From NCBI RefSeq assembly GCF_002890915.1, contig NZ_POUT01000013.1, positions 1 to 64,000 of the forward strand: 64,000 bases of DNA, written 5' to 3'. Origin of the DNA: Stutzerimonas stutzeri. Its GTDB lineage: Bacteria > Pseudomonadota > Gammaproteobacteria > Pseudomonadales > Pseudomonadaceae. Made by a program: the position numbers and the translations under genes. Below the pieces are notes generated by a model. That model saw nothing but the letters and a program-made list of their open reading frames with translations. It was not told the origin of the DNA and searched no databases. Shown here piece after piece: positions 7,947-17,240 of this stretch; within the stretch, counting starts at the first letter, position 1; the number at the start of each line of letters is the position of its first letter.

Positions 7947-9731
7947 ATGCAGAGGCAACGTGCCCATGCCGGGCGGCACGGTCCGGCGATACTGGATAGC
8001 AGGACCACCCGTTTCAGGCTCTGGGCCCCGGATGCGCAGAAGGTCAGCCTGAGCGTAGTGGGTGCGCAAACATTGCCTATGAGCGCCGAGAAAGACGGCT
8101 GGTACAGCATCGACGCACCGTATGGCGCCGGCACGCTGTACCGCTTCCTGATCGACGATGAGCTGGAGGTGCCCGACCCCGCTTCACGTGCCCAGGCCGG
8201 CGACGTGCATGCCCCGAGCGTGGTGGTCGATCACACCGGTTACCGCTGGCGCAACGCCGAGTGGCGCGGCCGGCCCTGGCACGAGACGGTACTCTACGAG
8301 CTGCATGCCGGCCTCTATGGCGGATTCGCCGCAGTGGAGCAGCACTTGGCCGGGCTCGTCGAGCTGGGCGTCACCGCCATCGAACTGATGCCTATCGCCG
8401 AGTTTCCCGGCGACCGCAACTGGGGCTACGACGGCGTCCTGCCCTACGCGCCCGAAGCCGCCTACGGCAGCCCGGAAGAGCTCAAGCACCTGGTCGACAC
8501 GGCCCACGGCCTGGGTCTGATGGTGTTTCTCGATGTGGTCTACAACCACTTCGGCCCGGACGGCAACTACCTGGGGCGCTACGCCCGGCACTTCTTCCGC
8601 CATGACCAGCAGACCCCCTGGGGCGATGCCATCGACTTCCGCCGCCGCGAAGTACGGGACTTCTTCATCGACAATGCGCTGATGTGGCTGCTCGACTACC
8701 GCTTCGACGGCCTGCGCCTGGATGCGGTGCACGCCATTCCCGACCGCAGCCTCCTCACCGAGCTGGCCGAGCGCGTGCATGCCACGGTCGAACCCGGGCG
8801 CCACGTGCACCTGGTGCTGGAGAACGAAGACAACCGGGCCAGCCTGCTGGCCCAGGGCTTCACCGCACAGTGGAATGACGACGGCCACAACGTCCTGCAT
8901 TGCCTGCTGACCGGCGAGCACCAGGGCTACTATGCCGACTACCATCGAGAGGCGACCGGCAAGCTGGCGCGCTTCCTCGGCGAAGGGTTCATCTATCAGG
9001 GGCAGAACAACCGCCGTGGCGAATCGCGCGGCGAGCCCAGCGCGCACCTGCCGCCGACGGCGTTCGTCCTGTTCCTGCAGAACCACGACCAGACCGGCAA
9101 CCGCGCATTCGGCGAGCGCCTGGTCAGCCTCGCCGATGCCGAGGCGCTCAGGGCGGCTACCGCGGTCCTGCTGCTGTCGCCGATGGTCCCGCTGCTGTTC
9201 ATGGGCGAGGAATGGGGCGCCCGCCAGCCATTCCTGTTCTTCACCAGCCACCATGGCGAGCTGGCCGACGCGGTGCGCGAGGGCCGGCGTGCCGAGTTCG
9301 CCGAGTTCGCCGAGTTCGCCCAGTTTGCCGACGAAAACGTCCGCGAGCACATTCCCGACCCGAATGCCCTGTCCACCTTCGAGGACTCCCGCCCCGATTT
9401 CAGCAGCCACCGGGAGCCAGGGCACGTCGAGTGGTCGGCGCTGTATCGCCGGCTGCTGCAGATTCGCCACCGCGAAATCATCCCGCGTCTGGACGGTGCG
9501 CGATTTCGCGGCGCCCAGGTGCTCGGTGACGCCGCGGTCCTGGCGCACTGGTGGCTTGGCGATCACAGCACGCTGCGCCTGGAGCTGAACCTTGGCGCGG
9601 CGGCGGTTCCGCTGCCTGCCGCCCCGGCCGCGGCGCGCCTGCTGTTCGACAGCCGCGAGGCCGATGCCCAACGCGGGCAGTTGCCCGCCCGCAGCGCCCG
9701 GTTGTACCTGGAGAATGCCCATGAGCGATGA
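7947..9731 (+). CDS. treZ: Malto-oligosyltrehalose trehalohydrolase
   Basis: TreZ releases trehalose from the reducing end of maltooligosyl-trehalose made by TreY. This 594-residue GH13 enzyme has an N-terminal beta-sandwich beginning TTRFRLWAPDAQKV and a catalytic barrel with the nucleophile in GLRLDAVHAI, the acid/base Glu in LVLENEDN and the third acid in LQNHDQTGNRAFGER. A run of repeated EFA tripeptides (about residues 449-460) comes from a 9-bp tandem repeat at 9291-9326. The start at 7947 has GAGGGTGATCC upstream. The end overlaps malQ by 11 nt, indicating coupled translation within the glgA operon. Confidence 0.93.
   Translation: MQRQRAHAGRHGPAILDSRTTRFRLWAPDAQKVSLSVVGAQTLPMSAEKDGWYSIDAPYGAGTLYRFLIDDELEVPDPASRAQAGDVHAPSVVVDHTGYRWRNAEWRGRPWHETVLYELHAGLYGGFAAVEQHLAGLVELGVTAIELMPIAEFPGDRNWGYDGVLPYAPEAAYGSPEELKHLVDTAHGLGLMVFLDVVYNHFGPDGNYLGRYARHFFRHDQQTPWGDAIDFRRREVRDFFIDNALMWLLDYRFDGLRLDAVHAIPDRSLLTELAERVHATVEPGRHVHLVLENEDNRASLLAQGFTAQWNDDGHNVLHCLLTGEHQGYYADYHREATGKLARFLGEGFIYQGQNNRRGESRGEPSAHLPPTAFVLFLQNHDQTGNRAFGERLVSLADAEALRAATAVLLLSPMVPLLFMGEEWGARQPFLFFTSHHGELADAVREGRRAEFAEFAEFAQFADENVREHIPDPNALSTFEDSRPDFSSHREPGHVEWSALYRRLLQIRHREIIPRLDGARFRGAQVLGDAAVLAHWWLGDHSTLRLELNLGAAAVPLPAAPAAARLLFDSREADAQRGQLPARSARLYLENAHER
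9291..9326 (+). repeat. In-frame 9-bp tandem repeat within treZ
   Basis: GCCGAGTTC is repeated three times perfectly (9291-9317) and once with two changes (GCCCAGTTT, 9318-9326), encoding AEF AEF AEF AQF. The unit is a multiple of three, so gain or loss of copies would not shift the frame. Confidence 0.85.
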
Positions 9732-11793
9732 ACGCCTTATCCACTTGGCCGAAGCGGCAGGTCTGTCCATCGACTGGGTGGATGCCGATGGCCGCGACCA
9801 ACGCGCCCGGCCGGAGGTATTGCGCGCCGTGCTCGCCGGCCTGGGCCTGGCGGCCGAAACCGCCGCGGACATCGACGCCAGCCTGGAGAAACTGCACCTG
9901 AACAACCGCAGCGCCAGCCTGCCGCCCCTGCTGACAGGCGATCAGGGGCTGGCGCTGGACCTGTCCGCCCATTTCCCTCCGGCAACGCGGTTCAGCCTCC
10001 AGCTCGAGAATGGCGAATACCGCGATGCGGCGCTGGATGACGATGCACACCTGCCGGCCATCGAGGTCCCCGGTTATCACCGCCTGGAAATCGATGACCA
10101 CCAGGTGACCCTGGCCATCGCCCCCCCCTCCTGCCCAACCGTGAACGAGATCGCCGGCGAAGGCGCCTGGGGGCTCACCGTGCAGCTCTACAGCCTGCGC
10201 CGTCAGGGCGATGGCGGTATCGGCGATACCCAGGCGCTGGAAAGCATGGCGCGCAATGCCGCCGCCCACGGCGCCGACGCCCTGGGTATCAGCCCGGTGC
10301 ATGCGATGTTCAGCGAACACCTGAACCAGTACAGCCCCTACTCGCCCTCCAGCCGGCTGTTCTACAACGTGCTGCACAGCGCGCCGGGCAGCATCCTCGG
10401 CGATCATCCGCTGCATCAGGCGGTGGAACGCTGCGGCCTGGGCGACGAACTGCGGCGCCTGGAACAGCTCGAACTGGTCGATTGGCCGGCGGTGGCCGAG
10501 GCCCGCCAGCGCCTGCTGCGGACCTTGTTCCATGATTTCGGCACCGGTGGCAACGCCTTGCAGCAGGACTTCGAGAGCTTCCGCAAGGCCGGCGGCGAAG
10601 CGCTGGAGAACCACTGCCGTTTCGAAGCCCTGCATGCCGCGCTGCGCTCGCCACAAGGCCATCCGCAACACTGGCGCGACTGGCCGGAGCCGTACCGCGA
10701 CCCGCAGAACCCGGCGGTGCAGCGCTTCGCCGAAGAACAGGCCGATGCCGTCAGCTTCCATGCCTTCGCCCAGTGGCTGATGGCGCGCGGGCTGGAACGG
10801 GCCCAGGTGGCCGCGCGCAGCTCGGGCATGCGCATCGGCCTGATCAGCGACTTGGCGGTTGGCGCCGATGGCGGCGGCAGCCAGGCCTGGAGCCGCCAGG
10901 GCGAGGTGCTGGCCGACCTCACCGTCGGCGCGCCGCCGGACATCCTCAACCGCGACGGGCAGAGCTGGGGCATCTGCGCATTCTCGCCCTGGGGGTTGAA
11001 GGAGCATGGCTATCGCGCCTTCATCGAGATGCTGCGCGCCAACCTGGCACATTCCGGCGGCATGCGCATCGACCATGTGATGGGCCTGATGCGCCTGTGG
11101 GTGATTCCCATCGGGGCCGGGCCGGACCACGGGGTCTATCTCAACTACCCGCTCGACGACATGCTGCGCCTGCTGACGCTCGAAGCCTGGCGACACAAGG
11201 CGGTGATTCTCGGCGAGGATCTCGGCACGATCCCGGCGGGATTGCGCGACAAACTCGCCGCCCGCGGCATCCTCGGCATGCGCGTGCTGCTCTTCGAGCG
11301 CGATGGCGCCTCGAACTTCCTGCCGGCGGCGCACTGGTCCCGGCATGCGCTGGCCACCACCACCACCCACGACATCCCGACGGTCAGCGGCTGGTGGCAG
11401 GGGCACGACATCGACTGGCGGATTCGCGTCGGACAGTACGCCGAACACACCCGCGATGAACAGCTCGCCGAGCGCGCGCGCGAACGCGCCGGCCTCAACC
11501 GGGCCCTGTGCGAGGACGCCGGGCAACCTGGCGAGGAATTGCTGGAGCCGTCGGCCGCGGTGGATGCCAGCGTCTGCTTCATCGGCCATACCCCGGCGCC
11601 GCTGGTGCTGGTCCCGGTGGAAGACGCCCTCGGCCTCGAGGAGCAGACCAACATGCCCGGCATCGTCGAAACGCATCCCAACTGGCGCCGCCGCTACCCT
11701 GCCGACAGTACCACGCTGCTCGACGATCCAGTCTGCAGCCGCCGCCTCAGGTGCCTGGTCGAGGCACGGCACGCATTGCACGAGGCACCATGA
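9721..11793 (+). CDS. malQ: 4-alpha-glucanotransferase (amylomaltase, GH77)
   Basis: MalQ transfers alpha-1,4-glucan segments between chains and releases glucose, making chains of useful length for TreY and GlgX. The 690-residue protein carries the GH77 motifs: nucleophile in MRIDHVMGLMRLW, acid/base in VILGEDLGTIP, and TTTHDIPTVSGWW. An N-terminal segment of about 130 residues precedes the catalytic domain, as in enterobacterial-type MalQ. The start at 9721 overlaps the treZ stop. Upstream in-frame codons back to 9592 would lie inside treZ and are not favoured. It overlaps treY by 4 nt at its end. Confidence 0.92.
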   Translation: MSDERLIHLAEAAGLSIDWVDADGRDQRARPEVLRAVLAGLGLAAETAADIDASLEKLHLNNRSASLPPLLTGDQGLALDLSAHFPPATRFSLQLENGEYRDAALDDDAHLPAIEVPGYHRLEIDDHQVTLAIAPPSCPTVNEIAGEGAWGLTVQLYSLRRQGDGGIGDTQALESMARNAAAHGADALGISPVHAMFSEHLNQYSPYSPSSRLFYNVLHSAPGSILGDHPLHQAVERCGLGDELRRLEQLELVDWPAVAEARQRLLRTLFHDFGTGGNALQQDFESFRKAGGEALENHCRFEALHAALRSPQGHPQHWRDWPEPYRDPQNPAVQRFAEEQADAVSFHAFAQWLMARGLERAQVAARSSGMRIGLISDLAVGADGGGSQAWSRQGEVLADLTVGAPPDILNRDGQSWGICAFSPWGLKEHGYRAFIEMLRANLAHSGGMRIDHVMGLMRLWVIPIGAGPDHGVYLNYPLDDMLRLLTLEAWRHKAVILGEDLGTIPAGLRDKLAARGILGMRVLLFERDGASNFLPAAHWSRHALATTTTHDIPTVSGWWQGHDIDWRIRVGQYAEHTRDEQLAERARERAGLNRALCEDAGQPGEELLEPSAAVDASVCFIGHTPAPLVLVPVEDALGLEEQTNMPGIVETHPNWRRRYPADSTTLLDDPVCSRRLRCLVEARHALHEAP

Positions 11794-14606
11794 TGAAAGA
11801 GCTCAGCGCCACCCTGCGCCTGCAGTTCCACCGGGGCTTCACCCTGGACGACGCCACCGCTCTGGTCGATTACTTCGCCGAACTGGGCATCAGCCATCTC
11901 TACGCCTCGCCGCTGCTGACCGCCCGCCCCGGCTCCATGCATGGCTACGACGTGATCGACCCGACCCGCATCAATCCGGAACTGGGCGGCGAGCCCGCGT
12001 TGCGCCGGCTGATCGCGGCCCTGCGCGAAAAAGGCATGGGCCTGATCCTGGACATCGTGTCCAACCACATGGCGGTCGGCGGCGCCGGCAACGCCTGGTG
12101 GCTCGATGTGCTGGAGTGGGGCCGACGCAGCCCCTACGCGCTGTTCTTCGATATCGAATGGAACTCGCCCGACCCGCTGCTCGAAGGCCAGCTGCTGGTG
12201 CCCTTCCTCGGCAGCGACTACGGCGAGGCCCTGCAGCAGGGCAAGGTCGTGCTGACGCTGGATGCGGACAACGGCTCGCTCTATGCCGAGCATTACGAGC
12301 ACCGCTTCCCCATCACGCCCCCCAGCTATGGCGAGGTGCTGCGCGCCGCCGACCACCCGCAGCTGCGCGCCCTGGCGCAACACTTCGATGCCTTGAAGAC
12401 CGAGCCCGCTCCCTACCAGACCGCGCGGCTGCTGCGCAGCGAACTGGCGCAGCAACTGGAGGACGCCGGCACGCGACAGGCGCTGGAGCAAGCGCTGAAG
12501 CTCTACGACGGCACCAGCGCAGAAGGCTTCCAGCGCCTGCACGGGCTGCTGGAGCGCCAGCACTACCGGCTGGCCAGCTGGCGTACCGCGGCCGACGACA
12601 TCAACTGGCGGCGCTTCTTCGACATCAACGAGCTCGGCGGCCTGCGCGTCGAACGGCCGGTGGTGTTCGAGGAAACCCACGCGAAGATCTTCCAGCTGAT
12701 CGCCGACGGCCTGGTGGACGGCCTGCGCATCGACCATATCGACGGCCTGGCCGACCCGCGCGGCTATTGCCGCCGCCTGCGCCGGCGTGTCGACCGGCTG
12801 AATGCCGGCCGCCCGCCGCAAGCGCTGCAGGACCACGTCCCCATCTACGTGGAGAAGATTCTCGCCGCCGGCGAACGCCTGCACGACGATTGGGGCGTGG
12901 ATGGAACCACCGGCTACGAATTCATGAACCAGGTGTCGCTGCTGCAGCACGATCCGGCCGGCGAAGCATTGCTCTGCGCGCTCTGGCGCGATAGCAGCGG
13001 GCGTGGTACCGACTTTCTCGAAGAAGCGCGCCAGGCACGCCAGCTGGTGTTGACCGGGCCGCTGGCCGGCGACTTCGAGAGCGTCGCCCAGGCCCTGCTA
13101 CAGGTGGCCCGCGGCGACGTGATGACCCGCGACATCACCCTCGGCGCGATCCGCCGGGCGCTGCTCGAACTCATCATTCATTTCCCGGTGTACCGCACCT
13201 ACATCGCGGCACCGGGACGCCGCCGCCTCGACGAGCCGTTCTTCCAGCAGGCGCTGGAAGGCGCCCGTAATACCCTGGGCGAAGCCGACTGGCCATTGCT
13301 CGAGCACCTCGGGCGCTGGCTCGGCGGCGAAAGCCTGCGCGCTCTGCCACGTGGCCCGCTGCGCAAGTTGCGCCGCCAGGCCTGCATCCGTTTCCAGCAG
13401 CTGACCTCGCCCGCCGCCGCCAAGGCCGTGGAAGACACCGCCTGCTATCGCTCCGGCATCCTGCTTTCACGCAACGATGTGGGCTTCGACCCGCAGCGCT
13501 TCAGCGCACCACCGCAAGCCTTCCACGAGGAATGCCGCTGGCGAGCCGCACACTATCCGCGCAACCTGCTGACCACCGCCACCCACGACCACAAGCGTGG
13601 CGAGGACACCCGTGCCCGTATCGCCGTGCTCAGCGAACGGGCCGAGTGGTTCGCCGCCCGGGTGCGGCGCTGGCGCGAACTGGCGCGCGCGCAGTTGCAG
13701 GAGCTGGATGACGGGCCGGCCCCCTCGCCCGGCGACGAGTTGATGCTGTTCCAGACCCTGCTCGGCAGCTGGCCGCTGGCGCTGGGCCCGGACGACGAGC
13801 AGGGCATGCACGACTATTGCGCACGCATCCTGCAGTGGCAGGAAAAGGCGGTGCGCGAGGCCAAGCTGCGCAGCACCTGGAGCGACCCGAACGACGCTTA
13901 CGAAAGCGCCTGCCGACGCTACGTCGAACACCTGCTGGTGAGTCCGGAAGGGATGCCGCTGCGTGGCGAGATCGCCGCCGCGGCCGCCGAACTGGCACCG
14001 GCCGGTGCGCTCAACAGCCTGGCACAGAGCCTGTTGCGCATGACCACGCCCGGGGTGCCGGACCTCTATCAGGGCGCCGAATACTGGGACTTCAGCCTGG
14101 TCGATCCGGATAACCGGCGGCCGGTGGATTTTGCCGCGCGCCGGGCTTCGCTGGACGATCAGGCGCGCCCCGACCAGTTGCTGGGCAGCTGGCACGATGG
14201 TCGCATCAAGCAGTTGCTGATCAACCGTACCCTGCAGCTTCGCCGCCGCTATCCACGATTGTTCAGCGAGGGACGCTATCTGCCGCTCGTGGTGGAAGGC
14301 GATCAGGCGACCCACCTGCTCGCCTTCGCCCGCGAACGCGGTGGTGAATGGCTGGTTGTAGTGGTGCCTCGACTGGTCGCCGGCCTGCTGGCGGACAGTC
14401 CGCTGCCGGTGGTTCCCCACCAGCGCTGGGGGGATACCCGGATAGTACTCCCCGAGGCGCTGGACGGTAGTGAATTCAAGCGACTTTTCGACGGAACGGC
14501 AGTCACATCCAGACAAGCGAGGCTCGATGCTGCGCGGGTTCTGGACAGCCTGTCGGTGGCCGTCCTGCATACGTCTATCAGTCCCACAGGAGAATCCCAA
14601 CAATGA
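11790..14606 (+). CDS. treY: Malto-oligosyltrehalose synthase
   Basis: TreY isomerises the terminal alpha-1,4 bond at the reducing end of a maltooligosaccharide to an alpha,alpha-1,1 bond, giving the TreZ substrate. At 938 residues it has the family length and motifs: an N-terminal ATLRLQFHRGFTLDDA strand with SHLYASPLLTARPGSMHGYDV, nucleophile in LRIDHIDGLADPRGY, acid/base in IYVEKIL, TATHDHKRGEDTRAR, and a C-terminal TTPGVPDLYQGAE motif. ATGATG at 11790-11795 overlaps the malQ stop, and either ATG may serve. The 3' end overlaps the DUF2934 gene by 4 nt (ATGA). Confidence 0.94.
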   Translation: MMKELSATLRLQFHRGFTLDDATALVDYFAELGISHLYASPLLTARPGSMHGYDVIDPTRINPELGGEPALRRLIAALREKGMGLILDIVSNHMAVGGAGNAWWLDVLEWGRRSPYALFFDIEWNSPDPLLEGQLLVPFLGSDYGEALQQGKVVLTLDADNGSLYAEHYEHRFPITPPSYGEVLRAADHPQLRALAQHFDALKTEPAPYQTARLLRSELAQQLEDAGTRQALEQALKLYDGTSAEGFQRLHGLLERQHYRLASWRTAADDINWRRFFDINELGGLRVERPVVFEETHAKIFQLIADGLVDGLRIDHIDGLADPRGYCRRLRRRVDRLNAGRPPQALQDHVPIYVEKILAAGERLHDDWGVDGTTGYEFMNQVSLLQHDPAGEALLCALWRDSSGRGTDFLEEARQARQLVLTGPLAGDFESVAQALLQVARGDVMTRDITLGAIRRALLELIIHFPVYRTYIAAPGRRRLDEPFFQQALEGARNTLGEADWPLLEHLGRWLGGESLRALPRGPLRKLRRQACIRFQQLTSPAAAKAVEDTACYRSGILLSRNDVGFDPQRFSAPPQAFHEECRWRAAHYPRNLLTTATHDHKRGEDTRARIAVLSERAEWFAARVRRWRELARAQLQELDDGPAPSPGDELMLFQTLLGSWPLALGPDDEQGMHDYCARILQWQEKAVREAKLRSTWSDPNDAYESACRRYVEHLLVSPEGMPLRGEIAAAAAELAPAGALNSLAQSLLRMTTPGVPDLYQGAEYWDFSLVDPDNRRPVDFAARRASLDDQARPDQLLGSWHDGRIKQLLINRTLQLRRRYPRLFSEGRYLPLVVEGDQATHLLAFARERGGEWLVVVVPRLVAGLLADSPLPVVPHQRWGDTRIVLPEALDGSEFKRLFDGTAVTSRQARLDAARVLDSLSVAVLHTSISPTGESQQ

Positions 14607-14938
14607 AGTCAGAAGAGCAACGTATCCGCGAGTTCGCCTACCAGATCTGGCAATCCGAGGGCTGTCCGCATGGCCAGGACGCGCGCCATTGGACGATGGC
14701 GCGCAAACTGGTCGAGGCGGAAAACGGCATCCCCACCGCCAAACCTGCCAGCCGCGCCCGCAAGACCGCCACCAAGCCCACCGACGCCACACCGAAAACC
14801 GCAGCGAAGGCCAAGGCAGCCCCGGCCAGCAAGCCACGCACCTCGCGCGCCGCGCCGAAGACGGAAACCCCGGCTATCCCGAGCCCGGCGACAACCGTCA
14901 AGAAGCCCCGCGCGCCGCGCGTCAAGAAGGAGAGCTGA
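14603..14938 (+). CDS. DUF2934 protein with Lys/Ala/Pro-rich tail
   Basis: The first about 40 of 111 residues form the DUF2934 domain (IREFAYQIWQSEGCPHGQD followed by HWTMARKLVEAE), a short helical unit of unknown function common in genomes with GlgE/TreY pathways. The rest is a low-complexity basic tail rich in Ala, Lys, Pro and Thr, like histone H1-type tails, so the protein is strongly basic and probably disordered. Its ATG overlaps the treY stop, so it is co-translated with the trehalose genes. That linkage suggests a role with glucan or nucleoid protection under stress, but this is inference. Confidence 0.8.
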   Translation: MKSEEQRIREFAYQIWQSEGCPHGQDARHWTMARKLVEAENGIPTAKPASRARKTATKPTDATPKTAAKAKAAPASKPRTSRAAPKTETPAIPSPATTVKKPRAPRVKKES

Positions 14939-15031
14939 CCGGCGGCGGCACCTTGTCGGCATCGGGCCGGTCGAATGATCGCCCATGCCGGCAGTCCCGT
15001 TCGCCTTCGAGAATCCGTTAGTGGAGACATC

Positions 15032-17182
15032 ATGAGCAAGAAAAAGCCCCAAGCGCCGCAGGTCATGACCCCATCCCGGATTCGCGAAGGCCTGCCCTTC
15101 CCCCTTGGAGCCACCTGGGATGGTTTGGGAGTCAATTTCGCGATCTTCTCCGCCCACGCCACCAAGGTGGAGCTGTGCCTGTTCGATGCCGGTGGCGAGA
15201 ACGAAATCGAGCGCATCGAACTGCCCGAATACACCGACGAGATCTGGCATGGCTACCTACCCGATGCACACCCAGGGCAAATCTACGGCTATCGCGTATA
15301 CGGCCCCTACGAACCGGACGCCGGCCACCGCTTCAACCCCAACAAGCTGCTGATCGATCCCTACGCCAAGCAACTGGTCGGCGAACTGCGCTGGTCCGAG
15401 GCACTGTTCGGCTACACGATCGGCCATGCCGATGGCGACCTCAGCTACGACGAACGCGACAGCGCGCCCTTCGTGCCCAAGAGCAAGATCATCGACCCGG
15501 CCTTCACCTGGGGCCGCGACCATCCGGTGCAGGTACCCTGGGACAAGACGATCATCTACGAGACCCATGTACGCGGCTACACCATGCGCCACCCGGCGGT
15601 GGCGGACGAGCTGCGTGGCACCTTCGCCGGCTTCAAGACGCCGGAAGTGATCGATTACATCCGCAAGCTCGGCGTCTCGTCGATCGAATTCCTGCCCATC
15701 CATGCCTTCGTCCAGGACCAGCACCTGCTGGAGAAAGGCATGAGCAACTACTGGGGCTACAACAGCATCGCCTTCTTCGCGCCGCACCCGAAATACCTGG
15801 CCAGCGGCAAGATCAGCGAGTTCAAGGAAACGGTCGCGCACCTGCATAATGCCGATCTCGAGGTGATCCTCGACGTGGTCTACAACCACACCGCCGAAGG
15901 CAACGAGCTGGGCCCGACGCTCTCCATGCGCGGCATCGACAATGCCTCCTACTACCGGCTGATGCCCGACGACAAGCGCTATTACATCAACGATTCCGGC
16001 ACCGGCAACACCCTCGACATGAGCCATCCCTGCGTGCTGCAGATGGTCACCGACTCGCTGCGCTACTGGGCCACCGAGATGCACGTGGACGGCTTCCGCT
16101 TCGACCTGGCGACCATCCTTGGCCGCGAGCACGAGGGTTTCGACGAACGCCACGGCTTCCTCGTCGCCTGCCGCCAGGACCCGGTGCTGGCCAAGACCAA
16201 GCTGATCGCCGAGCCCTGGGACTGCGGCCCCGGTGGCTACCAGGTCGGTCGCTTCCCGCCGGGCTGGGCGGAGTGGAACGACCAGTTCCGCGATACCGTG
16301 CGGGCCTTCTGGAAAGGCGACGACGGGCAACTCGCCGACTTCGCCAGCCGCCTCACCGGCTCCGGCGACCTGTTCAACCAGCGCGGCCGGCGGCCGTTCA
16401 GCTCGGTCAACTTCGTCACCGCCCACGACGGTTTCACCCTCAAGGACCTGGTCTCCTACAACCACAAGCACAACGAAGACAACGACGAGGACAACCGCGA
16501 CGGCAGCGACAACAACCTGTCCTGGAACCACGGCGTCGAGGGCCCCAGCGACGATCCGGAGATCAACGCCCTGCGCTACCGGCAGATGCGCAACTTCTTC
16601 GCCACCCTGCTGTTCTCCCAGGGCACGCCGATGATGGTCGCCGGCGATGAATTCGCCCGCACCCAGCACGGCAACAACAACGCCTACTGCCAGGACAGCG
16701 AAATCGGCTGGGTGAACTGGGACATCAGCGAGGACAGCTACGGCCTGCTGGCCTTCGTGCGCAAGCTGATCCGCCTGCGCCAGCGCTTCCCGATGCTGCG
16801 CCGCGGGCGCTTCCTGGTCGGTGCCTACAACGAAGAGCTGGGCGTGAAGGACGTGACCTGGCTGGCACCGAATGCCGAGGAAATGAGCATCGAACAATGG
16901 GAGGACGGCCACAACCGCTGCATGGGCATGCTCCTCGACGGTCGCGCCCAGCCCACCGGCATCAGGCGCGCCGGCTCCGACGCGACGCTGCTGATCATCG
17001 TCAACGCGCATCACGACCTGGTCAACTTCATCCTCCCCGAAGTCCCCCAGGGTGTGTTCTGGAACCGTCTGGCGGACTCCAACAACCCCACCGCACGACC
17101 GGAACGCTTCGACTTCAACGACGAATACGCCGTGACCGGCCGCTCATTGCTGCTGTTGGAGTTGATCAAGGAAGAGGAATGA
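15032..17182 (+). CDS. glgX: Glycogen debranching enzyme (isoamylase-type)
   Basis: GlgX hydrolyses alpha-1,6 branches of glycogen, freeing linear chains for TreY/TreZ. The 716-residue GH13_11 protein begins with a CBM48-like domain (FPLGATWDGLGVNFAIFSAHA), then the barrel with DVVYNHTAEGNE, nucleophile in FRFDLATILGRE, acid/base in LIAEPWDCGPGGYQVG and the third acid in FVTAHDGFTLKDLVSYN. The start at 15032 follows GTGGAGAC; an in-frame ATG at 14975 would add 19 residues without a good ribosome site. It is the last gene of the glgA operon and converges on the ABC exporter genes. Confidence 0.94.
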   Translation: MSKKKPQAPQVMTPSRIREGLPFPLGATWDGLGVNFAIFSAHATKVELCLFDAGGENEIERIELPEYTDEIWHGYLPDAHPGQIYGYRVYGPYEPDAGHRFNPNKLLIDPYAKQLVGELRWSEALFGYTIGHADGDLSYDERDSAPFVPKSKIIDPAFTWGRDHPVQVPWDKTIIYETHVRGYTMRHPAVADELRGTFAGFKTPEVIDYIRKLGVSSIEFLPIHAFVQDQHLLEKGMSNYWGYNSIAFFAPHPKYLASGKISEFKETVAHLHNADLEVILDVVYNHTAEGNELGPTLSMRGIDNASYYRLMPDDKRYYINDSGTGNTLDMSHPCVLQMVTDSLRYWATEMHVDGFRFDLATILGREHEGFDERHGFLVACRQDPVLAKTKLIAEPWDCGPGGYQVGRFPPGWAEWNDQFRDTVRAFWKGDDGQLADFASRLTGSGDLFNQRGRRPFSSVNFVTAHDGFTLKDLVSYNHKHNEDNDEDNRDGSDNNLSWNHGVEGPSDDPEINALRYRQMRNFFATLLFSQGTPMMVAGDEFARTQHGNNNAYCQDSEIGWVNWDISEDSYGLLAFVRKLIRLRQRFPMLRRGRFLVGAYNEELGVKDVTWLAPNAEEMSIEQWEDGHNRCMGMLLDGRAQPTGIRRAGSDATLLIIVNAHHDLVNFILPEVPQGVFWNRLADSNNPTARPERFDFNDEYAVTGRSLLLLELIKEEE

Positions 17183-17240
17183 GGCCCGGGAGTGGAGCAC
17201 TACTAACTTTCATGGCGCCCTCTTCGCTCCGGCCTCATTC
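17177..17240. repeat. Inverted repeat spanning the convergent stops of glgX and the ABC ATPase
   Basis: GAATGAGGCC (17177-17186) and GGCCTCATTC (17231-17240) are perfect 10-bp inverted arms with a 44-nt loop. The arms contain the glgX stop (17180-17182) and the ATPase stop (17235-17237). It may act as a bidirectional terminator between convergent operons, although no U tract follows. Confidence 0.45.
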
